Below are positions 22,883 to 33,929 of a stretch of 64,000 bases of DNA, one piece after another. The first letter of the stretch is position 1. Each line of letters begins with the position of its first letter. The translations under genes and the position numbers were made by a program. The notes under the pieces were generated by a model. The model was given only the letters and a program-made list of their open reading frames with translations, made no database searches and was not told the origin of the DNA. Origin of the DNA: Conus ventricosus. Lineage: Eukaryota; Mollusca; Gastropoda; Neogastropoda; Conidae. The stretch is from positions 13,471,026 through 13,535,025 of the forward strand of contig CM031628.1 in the NCBI GenBank assembly GCA_018398815.1, read 5' to 3'.

Positions 22883-24652
22883 GACAAGAAAGGTTTGATT
22901 TGATAATTTAGTCTAGAAGCAAACAAATCAATCTGTGGGAACAGCACTTTCTGTGACAGTTTCTGAAAAATAGTTGGATTAAGCCTCCACTCTGTTCTAT
23001 CATTAAACTGTCTTGACTTTCTGTCTGCTTCCACATTTTGTTTTCCAGGCAAAAAACTTATTGTTAACTCAACTCCATTGTCTTTACACCAGATCCAGAT
23101 TCTTTTGGCAATCACATTACAAACTGCTGAATGTGATCCACCCATTTTCCTGATATAGGCAACAGCACATGTGTTGTCACATAGCAATTTTACATGTTGA
23201 CCTTCTACTTCTTTACTGAAGCTTTTAAGTCCATACTCTATGGCCAACATTTCAAGGGCATTAATGTGAAAAGATTTTTCACTTCTTGACCATCTTCCTC
23301 CTGTTTCTCTTCCATTACAAACTGCCCCCCAACCCCCTAACTTTGAGGCATCAGTTGTTATTTCAACAGAGGAAGCTTTAATCTCAAGTGGGTAACAGCT
23401 AGCATAAGCATTAACATTGTTTATCCACCAGTTTAACTCTCCTTCTGCTTCTGGTGAAAGAGAAATAACTGCATCAAAATTTCCTTTGTTCCTCTTGAGT
23501 GCTATAGTTTTCAAACTTTCCAACTCTCTGTAATACAATGGTCCCCATTTCACTGCAGGAAAGGCAGCTACCAATTTTCCTATGACCTGTGCTAACTCCC
23601 GGATTGAAAATGAAACCCTGCTCATCAAGTTCTGACATGCTGTTACAATCTTTTTCCTTTTTTCTCCAGACAAAACCACAGTCATAGACTCTGAATTTAA
23701 AAGAAATCCAAGGTATTTTAACTCCTTTGTTGGTGCAAGTACAGACTTTTCCTCGTGTATGGTAAACCCCAGTCTATGAAATCTCAACTGTTGCTTCAAC
23801 ATTTTGCTTACACTCCTCTTGACTTTGACCTTGCAAATAACAATCATCAATGAATGAAGCTGACAAGAAACCTTGTGATCTTAAATGAGCATAGACTGGT
23901 TTCATCAATTTTGTGAAGTAACGAGGGCAATTTGCAAGACCATTTGCAAAACAAGTGTATGCATATAGCTGCCCTCTCCATTTAAATTTCAGGTATTTTC
24001 TGTGTTCTGGATGAATGGGCACTGAATAATATGCATGTCTCAAATCAACTGAAGCCATGAAACACCCTTTTTTCATCATATTTGTGGCAGATGATAGATT
24101 TTCCATTTTAAAATGCTCATACTGAACTGCCTCATTGAACCTTTTTAAATTGAGTATGAGTCTGTAACTGCCATCTGTCTTGGGGATCAGAAATATTGGA
24201 GAAATGATTTCTCCTTCTTCATGGCTTGATTTTTCAATCACCTTTAAACTCAGTAATTTTTGGATTTCATTATCTGCTTCTTGCCATAAATTTCCTTGGA
24301 CTTGATTTGGGGTTGAATTATGACATTCTATTTCTGAAATTTGATCAATAGGAATTTTTGATCCAGTTACCATTGCCAATATAAATTCATCAGATGTCAA
24401 TTGCTGCCATTCCTTGACAAATTGTTTCAACCTTCCAGCTTGAAAATCCCCCGTCTTGTGATTTTTAATACTCACTGACGGGCCAGGTTCAGGAGTATTT
24501 AGACTGGTTTGAAATGGTTCATTCGGCCACGTGGTCTCTGGCCTCGACCCCTGGTCCCTCTTGGATGGCTGTTGGGAAACTGTACGTGGAACGGGGTTGG
24601 GTTCCATCCCCAGTTCCTCCCTCTGCCTCGACTGGGGAGAGGGAAGATCCAT
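22411..24652 (-). pseudogene. DIRS reverse transcriptase - RNase H - DAM-like methyltransferase polyprotein
   Basis: The RT frame is 24652-23774, with FLIPKTDGSYRLILNLKRFN, SVDLRHAYYSVPIHPEHRKY, FTKLMKPVYAHLR and the catalytic SFIDDCYLQ. A frameshift near 23790 moves to the frame 23850-22411. This carries RNase H residues (TTDASKLGGWG; INALEMLAI; LLCDNTCAV; NVEADRKSR) and then the methyltransferase-like domain typical of DIRS (IDLFASRLN, SWEPDPEAMAINAF, YAFPPFSLIQRTLRK, IVPHWPTAVWYPQ). The PPF motif corresponds to the DPPY-type site of N6-adenine methylases. The role of this domain in DIRS is unknown. One frameshift in the RT thumb region makes it a pseudogene as assembled. Confidence 0.9.
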
Positions 24653-25728
24653 GATCCGTTTTTTGACCCTGTTTGGGGAAAAAACTTTCTGCCTCTGGCA
24701 GACATCGACAAGGTCATATTTGTTCTCAGTTTGGAGGTGGAGTCTATCTGAGAGAGAGCCAATTTCAAATCATCCCGAACAACTGATCTGTAATGGGGAT
24801 CTCATCTGATGTTAATTTCTTGTACTTCTTGTTGATGTTTTGAGATGAGAAAATTTTTGCCCTTCTTTCCATTGAAATATCATGGGCCATCTTCAAATTC
24901 AAGCCCATTGCATCTGAAATCTGCTGGACAGTTTGACTATGCTTTTCCCCCTCTGCTGCCAAGGTGTCACAGGCTTTTGCAAGGGCAAATGTAGCTCTCA
25001 GTAAACTTTTCTGGATCTTTTGAAAAGTTAGGTCAGCTGTTTTGCTGTTGTAGTCCATGATGGACCACATCTCACTGTTGACTCTTGGGACAACAAGTGA
25101 CTGGCAGTTTTCTGGCCGTTTGTGGCTTCCAACTTTTTGATCATCTTGCTCTCATCCATTTTCCCTTTTATCATTGTGGTCAAAATACCTGCCATTTGAT
25201 CTGAAATTGCGGGGCCAACATCCGATTCTTGCTCATACTCTTGTTTTATCTGCTCCAGAGCAGATTCTTCCTCACTGTCAGACTGAGAAATGAGGCCATC
25301 ATCATCATCAACTGCATTTTTTGCCAGCAGTTTTTCCATTTGTATGTCTGGATCATCATCATCATCATCAACATTTTCGTCATTCCTTTTTGCCCTTTGT
25401 ATGTTTTGGCCATGTTTTTGTTCTTTTTCTTCTTTGTTAATTGTTGATTCTTTTTCCCGCCTTTGTCCGCGTCAGACTGCGGGGTTTTTTCCTCCGAGTG
25501 CGACCGTTTTCGTTTTCGATCTTCACTCATGGACTTCAAATGTTGAAGTAGCTGTTCATTTTGCTCCTTCAGTCGTTCCCATTCTTCCCTTGGAAACGTA
25601 ACTGTGCCAGTTTGTTTACTTTGTTTGTCTTCAACACTGGGAGCGTCCCCCAATAGCTGGCATTCGTCTGGTTCCGAGTCAGAACCCACTGACGAACATC
25701 GGGACTCGCGGTCCAACTCCACCTCCAT
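24499..25728 (-). pseudogene. DIRS gag-like protein (ORF1), frameshifted
   Basis: The ATG at 25728 begins MEVELDRESRCSSVGSDSEP, an acidic start followed by a coiled-coil-like Glu/Lys stretch (REEWERLKEQNEQLLQHLKS). The frame changes near 25400 (to an Asp-rich stretch DDDDDDPDIQMEKLLAKNAV), again near 25110 (SLVVPRVNSEMWSIMDYNSK, LLRATFALAKACDTLA) and near 24785. It ends with an Arg/Gly-rich tail (SRGRGRNWG, PRGTRGRGQRPRGR) consistent with nucleic-acid binding. Parts of the homologous frames are clear, but no continuous protein remains. Position before the RT fits DIRS gag. Confidence 0.78.
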
Positions 25729-28310
25729 TATTTATTTGATAATTTTCGCCCTGTGGGCGCTTTTTCATCAAATACGAGTAGTCTACAATATATTGTGACT
25801 TAAGCCAAAAAACTTTTAAAATAAAAGGAAAAATATCACCTGATTTAAGAAAGCTTTTCGATTTTTGTGCTTGGGCTTGTATCTTCTGCGTGTTCGTATG
25901 GCGGTCAGCAAACGCGTTATGGCGGAACTGCGCATGCGCATCTCAAATATTCCGTAGTTTTACCGGAAACTACACGAAAGGAAATCAGAGCTTTCTGGCA
26001 AGAAGTTTGAGGTTTTTGATGTGACTGAGAAAGTTAAGTTTCTGGTCAAAAATGACTCCCAGAAATTTGGCCTCTTTAACAGCTGAATGGGAGATTTCCC
26101 TACTTGAAGTTCAGGATCTGGAAAAACTGACGGAAATTATGGAAGTGAATACACTGCGTCTTTGTTGGAGAAAAGGTGAAAACCGTTTTCATCCGCCCAC
26201 CGATGGATTTTATCTACGCAAAGCTGGAGCCTGCGCTGGACACTCGGGTACAGGCTTCCAGTTGCGTAGACAGCAAAATCATCCACAAACAATGAGCAGT
26301 CTGAACCCTGCTGAACTGATTTCACAATGTTGTTGATTTTAATACTAAAGAGGGCAGGAGACAGTATGCTCCCCTGGGGAACACCCAACTCCTGCTCGTG
26401 GACATCAGAGAGAGTGGTGCCAACCCGGACCTGAAACTGTCGTTCTGCCAAAAAATTTTGAATGAAAAGCGGAAGATGACCTCGAAAACCCAGATCGTGG
26501 AGATCATGAAGTATCCCCGACTTCCAGGTTGTATCGTAGGCCTTCTCCAAGTCGAAGAAAATTGCCACTGTATGCTGTCTGTTCAAAAAGGAGTTCCGAA
26601 GGGCAGATTCCAGACGAATCAAATGGTCAACTGTACTCCGATGTTTGCGGAAACCACACTGTTTTTCGCCAAAAGGCCATGGGTTTCAAGTTTCCACATG
26701 AGCCTAGCATTGACCATTTTTTCCATCAATTTACAAACACAGCTGGTCAAGCTATGGGACGGTAATTTGAAGGATTAGAAAGATCTTTTCCAGGTTTGGG
26801 AATTGGAATAATGAGAGCTTTTCGCCAAGAGGGTGGAAAAAAACTGTAGTCCACACATGGTTGTAGACCTGTAGCAGTATGTTCAGACCTTCTTGCGGAA
26901 GATGTTTTAACAGTTGAGAATGGATTTCATCTATACCTGGAGAGGAATCGCTGCAAGAAAGTAAGGCAGATTTCAGCTCGTTTAACGTGAAAGGAAGATT
27001 GTAGTCTTCCATGTTGTCGGACGAAAAGTTGCAGGGTGATTTTTCTTTTAGGGCTTTGTTTTTGACAAAAGTGGCTGATTTATTAGAAGAGGAGGAATTC
27101 TTTTCAATGGTTGAAGCAAGCAGATTGGCAACTGCTTTCTTCTCTGTTATTAAAGAATCCGAAAACTTGAGATGGTTCACAGTGGGACAGGTGTTCTTCC
27201 TTTGATTTTCTTAATGATGTTCCACACTTTTTTCTTGGAAGTTTTTGATGTCAGTCTGGAGCAGAAGCTTCTCCAGGACCGACGTTTACTGATTTTAAAA
27301 GTGTGTCTTGATTTAGCACGGAGTTTTTGATGGGCTCGAGCGTTGGGACCCGAAGGTCGATGGTATACCTGACGCTGAGCCCGTTTTCGGACTTTGGAAA
27401 TTTGTTGGCAATCTGAATTGAACCAGGGTGTTTTTGGCATTTGAAGTTTGTCGGAAGACACTGGAATACAGGCTTTAGCACATTTAATCATAGTATTAGT
27501 CAGAGATTCTGCTGGGTCCGGACTCTGAAGAAAATCAGTGTCCTGGAACTCCTTAGAAACAGTGGCTGCAAATAGATCCCAGTTTGCTTTCTTATAAATT
27601 AGATGTTGAGAGACAGAGACGTGTTCAGTTATGACAGGTTGAAGAAGGACAGGGAAATGGTCACTTCCGTGCAGATCGTCATGGACAGACCACTCATAGT
27701 CCAGGACCAGCGAGGGGTCACAAACCGACAAATCTAAACACGAAAGTGAACCTGTGGAAGAGTGGAGGTAAGTTGCAGATCCGTCGTTCAGACAACACAA
27801 ATCCAAATCCGAAAGGACATCCTCAACTAGCAGACCTCTGGATGACGTACCGACACTACCCCAAAGAGGATTGTGACCATTAAAGTCACCCAACAGCAAA
27901 AAAGGTCGAGGAAGTTCTCCTATCAGACTGACAAGGTCCTGACGACAAACCGTGACTGAAGGAGGTAGATAAATAGAACAGATTGTTACAGTCTTGTGGA
28001 GAGTGACTCTCGCAGCAACAGCTTGAAGGGAGGTAGACAGAGCAACAGGACTATACAGCAGAGTTTTGTGTATGAGAAGGGCAACACCGCCCGACCGTCC
28101 CAACGTGGATGGTTGTGCAGGATTGAAAGAATATTAAAGCCAGAAAGAGTAAAGGTCTTCTGGCTTTGAATTGAGTTTCCTGAAGAGCCACGACGGAAGG
28201 TTTTATAGACTGACACAGAAGCTGCAGCTCCTCAAAGTTGGAATTTAGACCACGGATATTCCAATGGAATATTGTATTATCCATGGTGCAGAGGGCGAAA
28301 AGGAGAGAGA

Positions 28311-29645
28311 TCAGGTCATCTCCTCCTCAACGTCTGCGTCCAATGGAGAGAATTTATTATTAAGTTTAACTTGACTGTGTTGGTCTTTGGACCTGCTGGC
28401 AGACTTGCCCGCTGGTGACAAAGGCCTGGAGTTTGGAGATGGTGGAGGTCTGGATTTGGGAGATGGTGGAGGTTTCTTCCTCATCTCCACCATCTCCACA
28501 CTGGGTTGTTGAACTCCCTTGCCCGCACGGGCACTGGACTGAGGAGTTCGAGGTTGGGGTGCTGGCTTTTTAATCTGCCCAGCAGCAGATGTTGTAGACT
28601 GCTGGGCAGTCTGAGGGGTGGCGGATTTTTGGCCTCCACCAGGGGCACTCACTTTGGGTTGAGAGGTGGTGGACCTGCTTCCACCAGAACTGACAGTTTT
28701 TCCTTGCAATGTCTTCGAAAACGTAAAGTTATCAGTCTGACAGCAGACTGACCGAGTTGGAACTGTAGGAACTTTCTTTACGGCCGAAGCATACGAAGAA
28801 GCTGTCGGCGACTGACTGCCCACAACCTGCTTGCGGGCTTCAAAAAAGGAGATCTTTTCTGTCTTAACTCTTTGTATTGTAGATTCCTGAATCCACAGAG
28901 GACAATTCCGTGAAGAGGAGGGATGGTCGCCACCGCAGTTTGCACAATGTGCCGGATCTTTACACGGCCCATCATGGGTTGCCTTGCAGCAAATACCACA
29001 CACACTCCTGCCCAGAACAACGGTCTCTGACATGGCCAAACTTCTGGCATCGGAAGCACCTCAACGGGACGGAACGTACAACTGAACCCGGACAATCAGG
29101 TAGCCGACTCTGATGACCGGAGGCAGCACAGGGTTGCAGAATGTCAGAAAGAGGGTGTTGGTGTCCACTCTTTCTGCACCCTTCTTTACTGTCACCCTGC
29201 GTACCTCCGTCACACCCTGGGATGCCAGCTCCGTTTTGATCTCTGCCTCTGAAACACCCGATAATTCCCTGCAGCGAATCACTCCTTTTGATGAATTTAA
29301 TTGTTTGTGGGGAGTTACCCTGACCTCCCTGTCCACAAGTTTCGTAGCCCTCAGCAGCTGTTCAGATTGCTTTTGAGACTTACATTGAATAAGAAAGGAA
29401 CCATTCCTCAACCTCTTGATGGACCGAGGGTCACCTGCTATACCTTGAAAGCCCTTTTGTATGGCAAAAGGGCTCAAAGCTGAAAGGGGTCTTTCTTGCT
29501 CCGTTCCTTCCATAACGAGCCAGGAAGCCCAAAAACCTGTCTTCTGTCGTACCCCCATATCCGAATCGCTGTCAGAATCGAAATCCCCTGAAACAGGGGA
29601 TGCTGCCTTCCTCTTTTTGGGGGGGATGTGTTTAGAAAAAGCCAT
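28311..29645 (-). pseudogene. LINE-C ORF1, zinc-knuckle protein with one frameshift
   Basis: The ATG at 29645 starts MAFSKHIPPKKRKAASPVSG. It is open for 194 codons to about 29063, where one G of a run is missing compared with LINE-B (tcaacggga against tcaacgggga). It resumes from about 29060 through three Cys/His knuckles (CGICCKATHDGPC, CANCGGDHPSSSRNC visible) and a Pro-rich tail (KPPPSPKSRPPPSPNSRP) to the stop at 28311. It ends 26 bp before the ORF2 ATG, so ORF2 is probably translated by reinitiation or a similar mechanism. Confidence 0.88.
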
Positions 29646-30395
29646 ATTGAGTGAATTTTTGTTTCATCCCTCCCTTACCCACCCACCTTGGAGTCCAACT
29701 AAGGGCCAGGGCCAAGAAACCAATGTCTTGACCCCTTCCAGGCTTCGGGAGAGACATACTACAAACAGAAGCAACTAACCCTATCCCCCTGATCATGCTC
29801 AACTCCCGGGGACAGAGAGCTGAGCACTGGAGGGGTTCACATGGCCAGCAGGGGAACTGCTTGTCTTGACCCAGCCCAAGAAGGGAGCCGATTAGTACAC
29901 CCGGGCCAAAGTGTACTCCCTGTCTAGGAGAGGTCCGAGCCAAAGTGATGTGTTGAGAGCACAGGCCTCCTCAAGCACTGGCCCTCTCAATCACCAGGAC
30001 CTCATTCCCCTCCGACACAGGTCGCACCGCACGGCAAACACGGCGGATCTTAAGGAGACCACAGAGATAAAAGGAGTGTGAAAAAGAAGACTTGAAGGGG
30101 AGACGAAGATAGAAAAGGGCCAAATAAGGGAGGCAGAAAACAAGAAAAGGAGAAAGGCGGGTTACTCTTAGTCAGGATCCTCACCCTTAGCCTATCTGAC
30201 ATGGGAAGCCCTACCAGGGGCATCAACTCCTTACCACGTTATGCTTAGGCCAAACAGCATCTGCACCTCTCAGGCCTACAAGCAGTTTTAAAAACCAGCC
30301 TATCTTCGAGTATTGATGCCCCCGCCAGCAAAGCCTAAGGGATCACTGGACCACGCAAGCCCTCCGACCACGGCAAGGTTGCAACCCCCGGAGGG
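29646..30395 (-). promoter_or_regulatory. LINE-C 5' UTR, presumed internal promoter region
   Basis: A block of about 750 bp is conserved in LINE-A, LINE-B, LINE-C and LINE-H between the 5' terminus (complement of gcaacccccggaggg) and the ORF1 ATG. Full-length LINEs usually carry their promoter here; no specific promoter motif was identified. A short frame on the opposite strand is not considered real. Confidence 0.6.
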
Positions 30396-32009
30396 CTGGA
30401 TTTGGGAGATGGTGGAGGTTTCTTCCTCATCTCCACCATCTCCACACTGGGTTGTTGAACTCCCTTGCCCGCACGGGCACTGGACTGAGGAGTTCGAGGT
30501 GCGGGTGCTGGTTTTTTCATCTGCCCAGCAGCAGATGTTGTAGACTGCTGGGCAGTCTGAGGGGTGGCGGATTTTTTGCCTCCACCAGGGGCATTCATTT
30601 GGGTTGGAAGGTGGTGGCCTGCTACCACCAGAACTGACAGATCTTACTTGCAATGTCTTCGAAAACATGAATTCATCAGTCTGGCAGCAGACTGACCGAG
30701 TAGAAACTGTGGGAACTTTCTTTACAGCTGAAGCATAGGAAGATGCTGTCGGCGTCTGACTGCCCACAACCTGTTTCCGGGCTTCAAAAAATGAGATCTT
30801 CTTTTCCGTTTTGACTCGTTGTATAGCAGATTCTTGAAGCCAAAGAGGACAGTTTCGTGAAGAGGGGGGATGGTCGCCACCGCAGTTAGCACAATGTGCC
30901 GGATCATGACACGGCCCATCATGGGTTGCCTTGCAGCAAATACCACACACCTCCTGCCCAGAACAGCGGTCCCTGACATGGCCAAACCTCTGGCACCTAA
31001 AGCACCTCAACGGGGACGGCACATACAGCTGAACACGGACGTTCAGGTAGCCAACTTTGATGACCGGAGGCAGCACAGGGTTGCAGGTGGTCAGAAAGAG
31101 GGTGTTGGTGGCCACTCTCTCTGCACCTTTCTTGACTGTCACCCTGCGCACCTCCGTCACACCCTGGGACGCCAATTCCGTTTTTATTTCTGCCTCTGAG
31201 ACACCCGTTAGATCTCTGCAGCGAATCACACCTTTGGATGAATTTAACTGTTTGTGGGGAGTTATCTTGATCTCCCTATCCACAAATTTTGTTGCCTTCA
31301 GCAGCTGTTCAGACTGTTTTTTTGATCTACATTGAATGAGGAATGAGCCATTTCGCAACCTTTTGACGGACTGAGGGTCACCTGCTAAACCCTGAAAGCC
31401 CTTCTGGATAGCAAAAGGGCTCAGAGCTGAAAGGGGTCTTTCCTGCTCCATCCCTTCCTTTACGAGCCAGGAAGCCCAGAATCCTGTCCTCTGTCGTACC
31501 TCAGTATCTGAATCGCTGTCACCTTCGAAATCCCCTGAAACAGGGGATGCTGCCTTCCTCTTCCTTTTGGGGGGGATATTTTTTAAAGAAGCCATATTTA
31601 ATTTATTGTAATTCATCCCTCCCTTACCCACCCACCTTGGAGTCCAACTAAGGGGCCAGGGCCAAGAAACCAATGTCTTGACCCCTTCCAGGCTTTGGGA
31701 GAGATATACGACAAACAGAGAACCACCAACCCTATCCCCCCTGATCATGCTCAACTCCCGGGGACAGAGAGCTGAGCACTGCAGGGGTTCACATGGCCAG
31801 CAGGGGGACTGCCTGTCTTGACCCAGCCCCAAGAAGGGGAGCCGATTAGTACACCCGGGCCAAAGTGTACTTCCTGTCTAGGAGAGGTCCGAGCCAAAGT
31901 GATGTGTTGAGAGCACAGGCCTCCGCAAGCACTGGCCCTCTCAATCACCAGGATCTCTTCCCCTCCGACACAGGTCGCACCGCACGGCAAACGCGGCGGA
32001 TCTTAAGGA

Positions 32010-33451
32010 TAAGATAAGATAATGTTGCTTATAGCCCAGCCGACCGCAGAGGGCCACATCAGGGCTGTCACCACGTTAAAATCAACTCACCAGTCATTTA
32101 AAAAAAATAAATAAATAAAATAAAATAAATAAAAAAAACAAACTTTCACACATCTCAAATGACATCGTCTACAAACGAACCAGAAACTTTGTTAAAAATC
32201 CTTCTTCCGTAAAATCTCAAATCAGATGAAAAATGTTAATTTCTCTCAAAAACCCAAGGATCACGTCAGGCGGGACATCCCTGAACAGGATCTTCATGGA
32301 CTCCGCTGTAAAATGTTTGTGTCTCACATCGTGCAAGTCCCAACACTCTAAAAGAACATGTTTCATTGTGAGTGGTGCATGACATGGAATGCACCACGGA
32401 GCTTCTTCACTCTTTAAAAGGTAAGAATGGGTAAAATACGAATGGCCGGTGTGCAGCCGGCACAGAACCGTTTCCTCTTTACGACCACCCGACGTAGATG
32501 GGAGGAAGTCTTTAAGGTTTGGACGGATCTGAAAGAGTTTGTTATTCGTCTGTGTGTTCCAATCCTCCTGCCAGAGGTCTCTCACATAATCGTTAATTTT
32601 GGGTTTCACATCTGAGCAGGGGATATAAGTGTTGGACAGTTTCTCTCTTGTGGCGTTCTTGGCTAAACGATCAACCATTTCGTTCCCGCCGATGCCAACA
32701 TGGCCAGGAACCCAAGCAAGAGTAATGTTGTAACCGTCCGCCTTCAACTTGCTAAAAAGTTCAAAAAAAAGTAAAAGTTCTGGATGCTGAAGGTTGCGGC
32801 CAGCTATGGCCTCCAAAGCTGACAGCGAATCCGACAGAACCAGAAAGTCCCTCCTCGAAGAATGGGAGATTATCTTCAAAGCCAGTACTAGAGCAGTAAG
32901 TTCAGCAGAATAGACAGAAGCATCTGAATGTATATGTTCCAACAATATCTGAGAAGGAGCCCCAGGGCAGTAGGCTGCACAGGTCACTCCATCCTCAGAC
33001 TTGGAACCGTCAGTGAAAACTTTTTGATAGGATGGGAATTTGGAACAGAGCTCGGCATACAAAGCCTTGTACGCCAGAGAGCTGGTAGACTCCTTACGGA
33101 AAGCTGCGAGATCGAAACGAATCTCTGGTGTGAAAAAGGTCCATGGAGGTTGATCCGGAAACTTGGAAAAATCGGAAACTACTCCCAGGTCTATACCTGC
33201 ATTCCGCACGTGAGGCTGCATACGAAGCCCAAACGGCGGAATACATTTCGGGTTATTTTCAAACTTACTTTGGAACGGAGGGTCAAAAACACAGTCATAG
33301 GCAGGATTCTGTGGTTCTGAGAACAGTCGGATGTAATAATTCAAAGACAGTTTCAGCCTGCGATTGGACAGTGAAGGTTCACCTGCCTCTGCGTACAGGC
33401 TGTACACAGGGGTGGTGCGGAACGCTCCAAGACAGAGACGAAGCCCTTGCA
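32010..33451 (-). mobile_element. LINE-E: 5'-truncated LINE copy in the LINE-B 5' UTR
   Basis: 1442 bp comprising the 3' UTR with GATAA tail and the RNase H half of ORF2. It is flanked by an 11-bp duplication gatcttaagga (31999-32009 and 33452-33462). Removing it restores the LINE-B 5' UTR in register with LINE-C. The 5' truncation lies in the RT/RNase H connection and is typical of incomplete target-primed reverse transcription. Confidence 0.94.
32217..33451 (-). CDS. LINE-E ORF2 C-terminal part: intact RNase H domain
   Basis: A single open frame of about 396 codons from an internal Met at 33407 to the stop at 32217. It is truncated at its 5' end by the insertion event, so it has no native start and is probably not translated on its own. 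RNase H motifs are complete: KVFTDGSKSEDGVTCAAY (first Asp), SVYSAELTALVLALKI (Glu), LVLSDSLSALEAI (Asp), and WVPGHVGIGGNEMVDRLAKN (last Asp). A C-terminal Cys/His cluster (LCRLHTGHSYFTH, WCIPCHAPLTMKHVLLECWD) follows. The other copies break in the A-run near FFELFSKL, whereas this one is in frame, so it gives the best view of the domain. Confidence 0.85.
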
Positions 33452-33929
33452 GATCTTAAGGAGACCACAGAGAGAAAAGGAGTGTGGAAAAGAAGACTTG
33501 AAGGGGAGACGAAGATAGAAATAAGGAAGGCAGAAAACAAGAAAAGGAGAAAGGCGGGTTACTCTTAGTCAGGATCCTCACCCTTAGCCTATCTGACATG
33601 GGAAGCCCTACCAGGGGCATCAACTTCTTACCACGTTTCGCTTAGGCCATACAGTATCTTCACCTCTCAGGCCTACAAGCAGTGTGAAAAAACCCAGCCT
33701 ATCTCCCAAGTATTGATGCCCCCGCCAGCAAAGCCTAAGGGATCACTGGACCATGCAAGCCCCCCGACCACGACAAGGTCGCAACCCCCCGGAGGGCTCT
33801 TTCAGGGACATACTTTTTCAAAACCAGGGACTCTGACCGATTTTCAGGGACACATGCAGCGGTAGCACATATCACAACCACATCAACATTAAAGTGAAAG
33901 CTGACCTTTATTTACACTATGTACAACTT

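Larger units (their letters stand above)
20651..25985 (-). mobile_element. DIRS-like tyrosine-recombinase retrotransposon, 5335 bp
   Basis: It is inserted without target duplication: removing it rejoins gcagaatatt and cagagctttc exactly as in LINE-B. It has inverted terminal repeats (left 20651-20762, right 25918-25985) with a 33-bp identical core containing gatgcgcatgcgcagttccg. An internal complementary region (20940-21070) is the reverse complement of the left end joined to the right end, the hallmark of DIRS. On the minus strand it encodes a gag-like protein, RT-RNase H-methyltransferase and an overlapping tyrosine recombinase. Known mechanism: a circular DNA intermediate is integrated by the recombinase. 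This copy has several frameshifts but retains all domains, and it is the youngest layer of its nest. Confidence 0.95.
19258..28284 (-). pseudogene. LINE-C ORF2: endonuclease - RT - RNase H, split by DIRS and frameshifted
   Basis: The ATG at 28284 starts MDNTIFHWNIRGL. Two single-base losses near 28170 and 28125 break the early endonuclease. From 28103 a frame of 308 aa is open with LLGDFNGHNPLWGS, LDLSVCDPS and GSDHFPV. Further shifts lie near 27185 and 26850. RT motifs include FFDLEKAYDTTW, GVPQGSILSPALF and SLFVDDFAVY. The DIRS element interrupts the RT/RNase H connection at 25985/20651. The remainder, 20599-19793 and 19806-19258, encodes the RNase H (FTDGSKSEDG) and a Cys/His C-terminal part (CRLHTG..CIPCHAPLTMKH). 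A shift in an A-run lies near 19800. Not functional as read. Confidence 0.9.
19059..30395 (-). mobile_element. LINE-C: full-length I/nimbus-like LINE inside LINE-B, carrying a DIRS insertion
   Basis: After subtracting the DIRS element (20651-25985) it is 6002 bp. Layout on the minus strand is 5' UTR 30395-29646, ORF1 29645-28311, a 26-bp spacer, ORF2 28284-19258, and a 3' UTR with GATAA tail. A perfect 14-bp target duplication flanks it. It is close to LINE-B and LINE-E but differs by many substitutions and small indels, so it is a separate insertion, not a duplication. Confidence 0.94.
18930..31595 (-). pseudogene. LINE-B ORF1, zinc-knuckle protein (31595-30410 and 19058-18930), interrupted by LINE-C
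   Basis: The ATG at 31595 starts MASLKNIPPKRKRKAASPVS. An acidic Ser/Asp patch follows, then a conserved middle domain (KGVIRCRDLTGVSEAEIKTE), then three Cys/His knuckles. The first is CFRCQRFGHVRDRC, of canonical C-x2-C-x4-H-x4-C form; then come CGICCKATHDGPC and CANCGGDHPPSSRNC. A Pro/Ser/Lys-rich tail follows. About 330 residues are open from the ATG, the best-preserved ORF1 in the window. A frameshift near 30590 alters the tail. LINE-C then interrupts the tail codons; the last part reappears at 19058-18930. ORF1 proteins of this kind coat the LINE RNA. Confidence 0.86.
15008..33796 (-). mobile_element. LINE-B: full-length I/nimbus-like LINE, split by LINE-C and LINE-E
   Basis: Segments 15008-19058, 30410-32009 and 33463-33796 join into one element of about 5.99 kb. 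It is flanked by a 12-bp target duplication (ctctttcaggga). From 5' to 3' on the minus strand it has a 5' UTR of about 750 bp, ORF1, ORF2 (endonuclease, RT, RNase H) and a 3' UTR ending in TTATC repeats. LINE-C entered at ctggatttgggaga in ORF1 and LINE-E entered at gatcttaagga in the 5' UTR. The RNase H after the RT and the short simple-sequence tail fit the I group. The nimbus element of Biomphalaria is a named relative of this type; the exact clade is inferred. Confidence 0.92.

Noticed and set aside
15008..33796. LINE-B 3' part and LINE-B 5' part as two separate elements
   Set aside because: The shared 12-bp and 14-bp duplications and the complementary content show that they are one element split by LINE-C.
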